64,000 nt of DNA from contig OY756971.1 of NCBI GenBank assembly GCA_963580455.1, positions 19,677,001-19,741,000 of the forward strand, in the 5' to 3' direction. Below are positions 57,108-64,000 of this stretch, in pieces. Source of the DNA: Euonymus europaeus (lineage: Eukaryota > Streptophyta > Magnoliopsida > Celastrales > Celastraceae). The position numbers and the translations under genes are program-made. The notes under the pieces are model-generated. The model ran no database searches and was not told the DNA's origin. It saw nothing but the letters and a program-made list of their open reading frames with translations. The number at the start of each line of letters is the position of its first letter. Position 1 is the stretch's first letter.

Positions 57108-60100
57108 TTAAAATAATAAATATATTATTAAATTTGTTAAATTGATCAAATATAAATTTAAATTCTCTATAAAAATTAAACACTAATATTAAATTGAGCG
57201 ATCTTCTGTTGTAGTTTTTCTATAGTAGAGCTTAGGAACTCCCTAAGACGAGTTTCAAGTAAGGAAATTTATAGGAATTAAATGACTCCATGATCAAATT
57301 CATGTCCGCTCCTTTACAGTTCATACCTATATATCAGAATAGACAATTCGTTTTTATTCTTTTAGGAAGATTTGGAGGCATGTCCATAAAATGAAACTTA
57401 TAAGTTTTAAAGTCCACTAAAAAATCTTATTTGTATTCTAGGAATTTTTTTTTCATAAATAAAATTTTAAAGCGTTTTATCTCTCAAAATATATGATAGA
57501 TTACTAAAAAATTTGCATATTCGAATACAACACGTAAAACTCTTTCTAACAAGACTCATCAACGATAGTTTTTAATGTACTTTTTCAATTACATTATTTT
57601 TCAAAAACAATGTAATTAGTATATATGCTATGTAATTGTGTTTTTTTCACTGCTATAACTTAAACAATAAGTGTTAAATCTTAAGTGAAACGGATTCGCT
57701 AAATCCTAATGGACTCATGTATACTCAGCATACTTGATTTCCATATACGATGATGATGAAATAATTTTTCATACTTTAAGGATAATTATGTAATTTAATC
57801 AATATAAATTAATTTAATTATTAAAAAATCTAAAAACTCGACATATTATAAATGAGTTTAAATGAATAACCTTATTCTTAACAAATTTCATAAAGCAAGC
57901 CTTACCTACAATTTTGCCCTGTTTTTACTATCAAGTAATCATGTAGTTTGGACCTTTGGTTCTTGTTACAAGGTTTTGAAAGGTAGGCTAGGCCCAGACA
58001 AGAGATAAGTGCGCATGTGAGAATCTGGAAGCCTAGTTGGTAGCAGTGGACCTGAATTGGGATGTTTTGTGGACCTTATTTCGTGAGGCTCCATTGATTT
58101 GGAAAAGCCTAGTTGGTAGTAGACTAATAGTGACAATGCATACAAAAAAAATTGTCTTTTTTTTTATTCCTTTTAAAAAAGAGAGAAAGAAAGGATAGTC
58201 TTCTATTTGCTTTTGCCGTTGCCATCAATCGATATCATCATTTGTGTTTTGAAAATCGAAAAAAGGTCTGTTTGATGGAGCGTATATGTTAGTTTATATT
58301 CTGGGCTTATAAATTCAATTTCTCTCTTCGACTCTGCTCATCAACTTATCTGTTGTCAGATATACTTTCAACCCATCAGCTTATACACCTTTCCGAGGTA
58401 GAAACAAGTCTTGTGCACATAAATATGTAATATTTAGTACAAAAAATTTAATTATATATATTTTTTGAAACAAAAATTAAATTTATGGAGATAAAAAAAA
58501 TGAACGTTTTTTAATCGACGATCTAGAATCATCACTTTTTGAATTTATATTCAACAGTTTAAAATCGTCGTGTCTTTTTCATGTTAAATTTAATTTTAAT
58601 TTCAACAAAAAATAAAATTTTGAATTGTTATGCTAAATACTATGCATTTATAAAATTTTCAAATACAATAGTTCAAAGGATGATCAGTGCTCCTCGATAG
58701 GGAAGGTACAATGAAGTCTTCCCGAATGACCCCTACCGAGGTCACCTCTCTAGCCAACCATAGTTGCTTCCATGTCTATATAGCCTGGACTTCATTTGAT
58801 ACGTGTCGTGTCTTCATTGGTGGGGTCATTTTTGTAATATCAGTATGATTCATGTCATAAATAAGACGTTCAGCCTTAGAATGAGAATGTTCATTTACAA
58901 AATGTCCCAATCTCATTAACTATTCGACACTCTTGCCTAGCGTTTTGTTTTTTGCCTTCGATAATTTGTGTTGTATTAACAACCATGTTTTCTAGAATAC
59001 GAACACTATTTTATTCTACTATACCTTCATGATATTGAAAGTATGGTTTGAAAACCTCTACTAATTCACCAAACATTCTACTAAATATCCCCTCTAATCG
59101 ATGGAGAAACTCATTAGAAGGATCTGTCTAAGCATTCGAAGATTGCTTTTCTTCAATGGGGTATAAAGAAGGATCTTCACCCTCAATCATGCAATCTGTA
59201 GTGGCATTAGCAACACCATCAACAAGATTAAGACGTTTGGACATTCTTTTAGGTATACTTAGTCTCCCTTTGTGGTGACAAAATTTGTTCTTGTAGAATA
59301 TTGATGGCTTGATTGAGTGACTCAAAGGACACAAGATTGTAATAAATATGATTGTCAGATACGTGACGTGCATCATTCGATGGAACAAAATGATCAAAAG
59401 GGGTGAAATCCAACCTTACTTCAATTAAGAAGACTATGAGACGAACAAGACATATGAAGTATGAGTGGGGAACAAAAGTCCCACATTGGAAAAATCACAT
59501 GCAATGTTTGTGTTTATATATCAGGGCCTTGGACATATAACTTGTGGCCAAGACCAACCAAGCTTTTGTAAGGGTGAGAGTGTGCATGGTAGGACATATG
59601 AGCTCAAAAACACAAACGCGCACACACTGTAGTTGGTCCCGGGCTAGGTTGGCTTGGCTTGGGTTTTTGATAAGATGAGCCTAAGGGCATTCCTATATTT
59701 TTTGGCGCCAAAAAATTCCTACAATCAATGGGTTTCCTAATCCTAGTTAACTCTAATAAAAAATTATATTTGTATTAGAATGGTGATCACGTTTAGTACT
59801 TTCACTTATAGTTAATCTCGAATTTCCTCTTCAACTCTCATTCGGACTGCTCCCTTATAAGTACAAAGACACATGCACACTTCATACTACTGGAAAATTA
59901 TTTGTGTTTCCGTGATCTAATAGAGACAGAGCATCGGTTCATGCTGCAGTTCGCCCGAGTATAATACTATAATAGTATTGACAGTGTCGCCCATTGTTGT
60001 AGATGAAGCGTTGTATCTTGAGAGGAGACTATCCATAATTTGTTGACATTGAGTAGCAGAGGACACAATCACTTTATGGAGATTTTCACCTACAATCCTC

Positions 60101-60660
60101 GTTTGAAGTCTGTTGGTATCGTACACATATTTTGGTTTAAATATTATGTGTATTCAACTAGTTTTATAATTGGTTGCAATCGAATCTTTACTTTTTGTCA
60201 GATTAGTTAATCGTATTTTTAACATGTCTAAACTTAAGTTTAATTGAATGAAGTAAAAATAGAAAGAAGCGACCAATTATACTAATAGAAAGTAAAACAA
60301 TTTAGCCTAAGACAACAGTAAAGAAAAATAAATAGATAAATGAAAACTTACATTGAAGTACTTGAATCAAAAGGAGCAAACTAAAACTATGATTATTTTA
60401 TAAATCTATCTAAAGTCGTATAAAGATAAATTTAAAAGTAAAATTCTCGTGTTTGGTTCTGGACCCATTCTTTAGTCTCTTCAACCCTTTCTCATAGCTT
60501 TAACATCTTCAATTTGATTGATCGATCTCATCTACTTCTTATAATTCTATCATAATTGTCTCCCTTTTGTTTTAGGTAAATTAGGCTCTGTCTATTAAAC
60601 TTTTCTTTTATTAACTCATGGTGGGTTTTGAACATTAAAATCAACCTTGTTTTGGCCCAA
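57108..60660. other. Repeat-rich, gene-free stretch
   Basis: 57250-57980 is an inverted, diverged copy of the repeat at 15190-16080. 59460-59720 resembles an old LTR end (AAAGTCCCACATTGGAAAA and TGGCGCC near 59702). Short frames at 59128-59397 and 59917-60126 (minus) lack any motif I can place. Confidence 0.4.
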
Positions 60661-60673
60661 ATCACTCCTACCA

Positions 60674-61017
60674 ACTTAGAGAATCTCACATCGGGGGATT
60701 ATCTCTATGTGAAGTGCTTTATTATGTGGCATCCTCATCTTTTATTGGGTCTTTTAAAGGGGTGAGTTGGGTCACTTAACATGATATCATAACATGATAT
60801 CAGAGTGACGATTGTTGTGCTCTACTCTACATTTCTTCAGGCAATACCTTTAGCCCACGTGTGTTGGGCCCATTCGAAAAGTCCGTAAGCCCCCATTCGT
60901 GCGGGAAAGTGTTAGAGAGTTCCACATCAAGAGATTATCCCCATGTGAAGTGCTTTATTATGTAATATTCTCTCCCCTCTATTGAGCCTTTTCGAGTGGT
61001 GAGTTGGCCACTTAACA
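60674..61017 (+). mobile_element. TRIM (terminal-repeat retrotransposon in miniature)
   Basis: Two direct repeats of about 108 bp (60674-60781 and 60910-61017) share TTAGAGA-TCCACATC, GAGATTAT and ATGTGAAGTGCTTTATTATGT, and end GAGTTGG-CACTTAACA. Between them are only 128 bp, starting with a primer-binding-site-like TGATATCAGAGTGAC (60794-60808). There is no coding capacity. No clear target-site duplication was seen. Confidence 0.75.
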
Positions 61018-64000
61018 TAAAGTTTCTAGCTAAGTTCCAATGATTCAATCACCGGTTTTACTAGGTATACATAATGTAAGTATCCCAAAACATCCCAAAC
61101 TGATGTGGATGCCACATTGGTAAGCTGAGTCAGTGTTTTTAATTTTTTGAAATTCAAAACATTGTGTCAGCTTTTGTCAAATCAAGCTTGGGGCAAGTGA
61201 TATTCAAACAACATGGTTAATTCATTAACCATAGTTACATTGAGCTCCATATATTGAAATCCGTGCAACTCCCAAAAGCTACCTCCCAAAATCTTTCTCA
61301 TTTTAGTTGAAGAAGAATTCCAGAGATCAACGAAGCCTCATATGCTCAAAATCACAGCTTATTACATTTTTAGCTTGGCTGATTTGGACTGTTATCGTTA
61401 TTCCGACAACGTAAGTACATAAATTTGTATATTTCAATTTTGTTTTAACCTTATATCTCGTTATGTCAAGAACTTCGATAAACTCTCATGATTTGTGGAA
61501 ATTATGTATTTATTTTTGAATTATTACACATGTAAAAAGACATCTCTTGTATGAAATTTGAAAATTATTTGTTACCACCGATGTAAGGGATGACGTTTTG
61601 TTACATTGTAATGGATAGCTGGGTGTGTTTTGTATGGGTAGTTTGTTGCGATGATTCTTGTGGTGAATAACTGGATAACAAAGTTTGAACCTTTTTTTCG
61701 ACATTGATTTGTTTCTTATGACGTTGGTTTGTTAAGACATCACATTGTCTTGTTCGAAATCATTTAGCACTGGATTAGTTCTTTATTACACCCTGATTGA
61801 CCTCAAAATACACTAGACTTTGGATTATGTCATTATTTTCTTATAACAATGCCTTCTGCAAATGGGATAGTAGATCATGTTGATTGTCTTATGTTATAGG
61901 TAAATGTAGTGTTGCGCATGTTTTTGTTGTTACTTTCCTATGGAATGGTGATATGACATTGGTTTATATTGTTACTACTTTGAGTTATTGAAATATGACA
62001 GTGTATTGTTCAGATATGACATTGGACTTTTATTGGTCATCATATTAGATTTGAATGGATTACAATGTGATTAAAAATAGGGATTTCATTTGCTTTCAAT
62101 GGCATTAAGCTACATATTGAATACCAAATTGATTAAGTTGTATTTTTATTGTTAACGATCAATGTAATTTTTGCATTGTAAAAATTAGTTTATTACAATG
62201 TTAGCCTTTGGGTTCTTTAACGCTGCTGTCTATGTTATTTTGCATTGCAATGATGCATTTACATTGTGGATTGACATGGGTATTAATATTTATTACATTA
62301 AGATTTGGATTTATATTGGGGTTTATTATGCAGACAATGGATATTGTATTTTCATTTGATAGTAGATACTTCTTTCAATGTTATGTTGTGCTATTATAGT
62401 ATATTATATGGTGCTATTACAGTGAACATGTGCATTCAATCTTAAACTACATTCCTGATTTGATTATTATACTCTATAAGATTTGGTACAATGTAATTAA
62501 TCGGATACCCCTTTGTTTTTGAATACAGGGTGGATTGTGACATCATATGCATCTACATCATAGACTACTTATTCAACCATAGAAAAATCCTCATTAAACT
62601 CAAACAGGATGAGTTATTCAAGTATCGGGTATATTTGTCCCATCAATTCCTAAATGGCAAAAATTCCGCGTGGGCTGTGAGACATTGATATGCTAGTCAT
62701 TTATCTAGTTTTTTGTAATCTAAACCCACCATATATGGTGGATAAAATTGAGTAGAATATTTTGTGGACAATGTTGATGTTCATTTATAAATGTGATCTT
62801 TGTATGGACATGTATGATACTTATTACAATAATTTGACATGTTCATATTAATCTTGCCATTTTACTTACCAAAAAAAAACACATGGAAGAGGTGGATACG
62901 AAATGTATATAAATTCATTTACAATGTGTTTTACTTATGTAAACAATGTAATATTGGATTGGCAATGTAATTAGCCTATTGTTTAGGGTATTTGGCCAAC
63001 CATCCAATGTAATTGAATACTGTCCCATAAAAAATAGTAATGATCAGATGCTATCATGAAGAACCACCAAAAGTCATGCAACCTTGAAAACACTGTCAAT
63101 TATAATAATTACTATGAAATTTTTTATTTACATTGTTCTCACATGTGCAGATGTTTATTACATTGTCAGGACATATTTTCATATAACAAAATTGCACAAA
63201 TGCTACCTGTAATTACAAAAGTGTACATGATTCTTTATTACATTTTGCCTATTCTTTTTTTTTGTATGAATTGCTTGCTATGCAGTGTTTTTGACATTGT
63301 TGGCCTTGGTTATGGAGTAATTTGATTGTTATTAGAATGAGATTGTGACACATAATGACTAATACATTGTAACAGCAGTGCCTAATACATTGTCGATAAG
63401 TCTTATTACATTCTCAGAGAAACAAAATATAATATGACAAACATATTTTGATTAACAACTTACTCATCTCACACACACACAAAAAAAAAGAGTCACATAA
63501 GTCAGGTGTTTATTACGTTGTCAAGAAATAAATCAAGAACGCAGTGTAGTAATTACATTACCCTAACATATTACAAACGTTTATTACATTGTGAAGACAT
63601 CACCAAGTACACATAAGAAAGAAAACAAGGGAAATTGATGCACAAATTTGAACACCATTGAACTATGAAACTTGCCCAAATTTAGAATAATATGATAAAA
63701 ACATACAACAAGATTTCTCAAGTGATATACAGATCTGTAATTACACTATAAGTTCAGAACAATGTATTTAGATCTAGAATACTCAAAATTCTGTAATAAA
63801 CGATTTTAAAAGCAAAAATCTTCTAATGAACAATTTTATTAACGAATCCTCAACAATGTTTCTTAAAAAATCTATGATAACATAGATCTATACTATTATT
63901 ATATGGATCGTACAAAAAAAGAGGTGAAATCAACAATTTAACTTCTCTCACTAAAAAAGACGAACTATAACTTTTTTTTACCATCAAAGAGCGAGAAACG
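61018..64000. other. AT-rich stretch with recurrent ACATTGT motif, no gene recognised
   Basis: From about 61590 to the window end, ACATTGT or its complement ACAATGT occurs about 15 times, often as TTATTACATTGT. No coding frame shows a known motif. It could be the interior or terminus of a large element cut by the window edge. Confidence 0.5.

Noticed and set aside
59917..60126. Minus-strand ORF with GENLHKVIVSSATQCQQIMD
   Set aside because: No family recognised, short, no neighbouring exons; could be retroelement debris.
1..64000. CRISPR arrays, operons, bacterial-type signals
   Set aside because: None seen; the sequence is eukaryotic nuclear DNA.

Overview
This window is nuclear DNA of a flowering plant, almost certainly a eudicot. 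It carries spliced genes with AT-rich introns, a nuclear plastocyanin gene with a chloroplast and thylakoid transit sequence, a phi-class glutathione S-transferase, a plant-type C2 phospholipase D, an MSL channel and a plant TOM1-like protein. Between them lies dense transposon debris. No species can be named from the sequence alone.

Layout from left to right. 70-5857: a complete but decayed antisense LINE inside a 17-bp target-site duplication. 6628-7362: an intronless plant-specific gene of the syringolide-induced 14-1-1-like group. 8650-13287: a non-coding stretch with a 5' fragment of the DNA primase large-subunit gene, ending in a Helitron-type 3' terminus. 13420-22000: a gene-free repeat zone (Mutator-like MITE with doubled terminal repeats, tandem repeats, two hAT-type elements, one small tRNA-like element). 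22330-27659: a ten-exon phospholipase D delta-type gene. 28182-28682: plastocyanin on the minus strand, whose promoter occurs two more times upstream, once with a stub of coding sequence. 31375-32065: a cluster of palindromic tRNA-like repeats beside an ornithine decarboxylase pseudogene. 33100-36800: an internally deleted Mutator-like element with a Ulp1-type protease gene, hosting a second palindromic tRNA-like element. 38503-41286: an MSL10-like mechanosensitive channel. 42004-42873: the GST. 44493-50239: the minor-spliceosome U11/U12 25K protein gene, with a young Copia element in intron 3. 50638-51510: a hAT-type non-autonomous element. 51811-52995: a TOL1-like ESCRT adaptor (minus). 55038-55847: a small SEC14-like protein. 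55848-64000: no gene recognised; MITEs, a TRIM element and an AT-rich stretch with a recurrent ACATTGT motif.

The host genes form no operon or pathway; they are independent housekeeping, membrane-traffic, stress and photosynthesis genes. The most unusual signal is a set of small elements with TG...CA ends and 5-bp target duplications, as made by an LTR-type integrase, but with a tRNA-like pol III A/B-box core. Two of the three insertions are near-perfect inverted dimers. Other points of interest are a 41-bp direct repeat flanking the intronic Copia, a promoter triplication at plastocyanin, a GC-AG intron in PLD, and the primase fragment upstream of a Helitron end.
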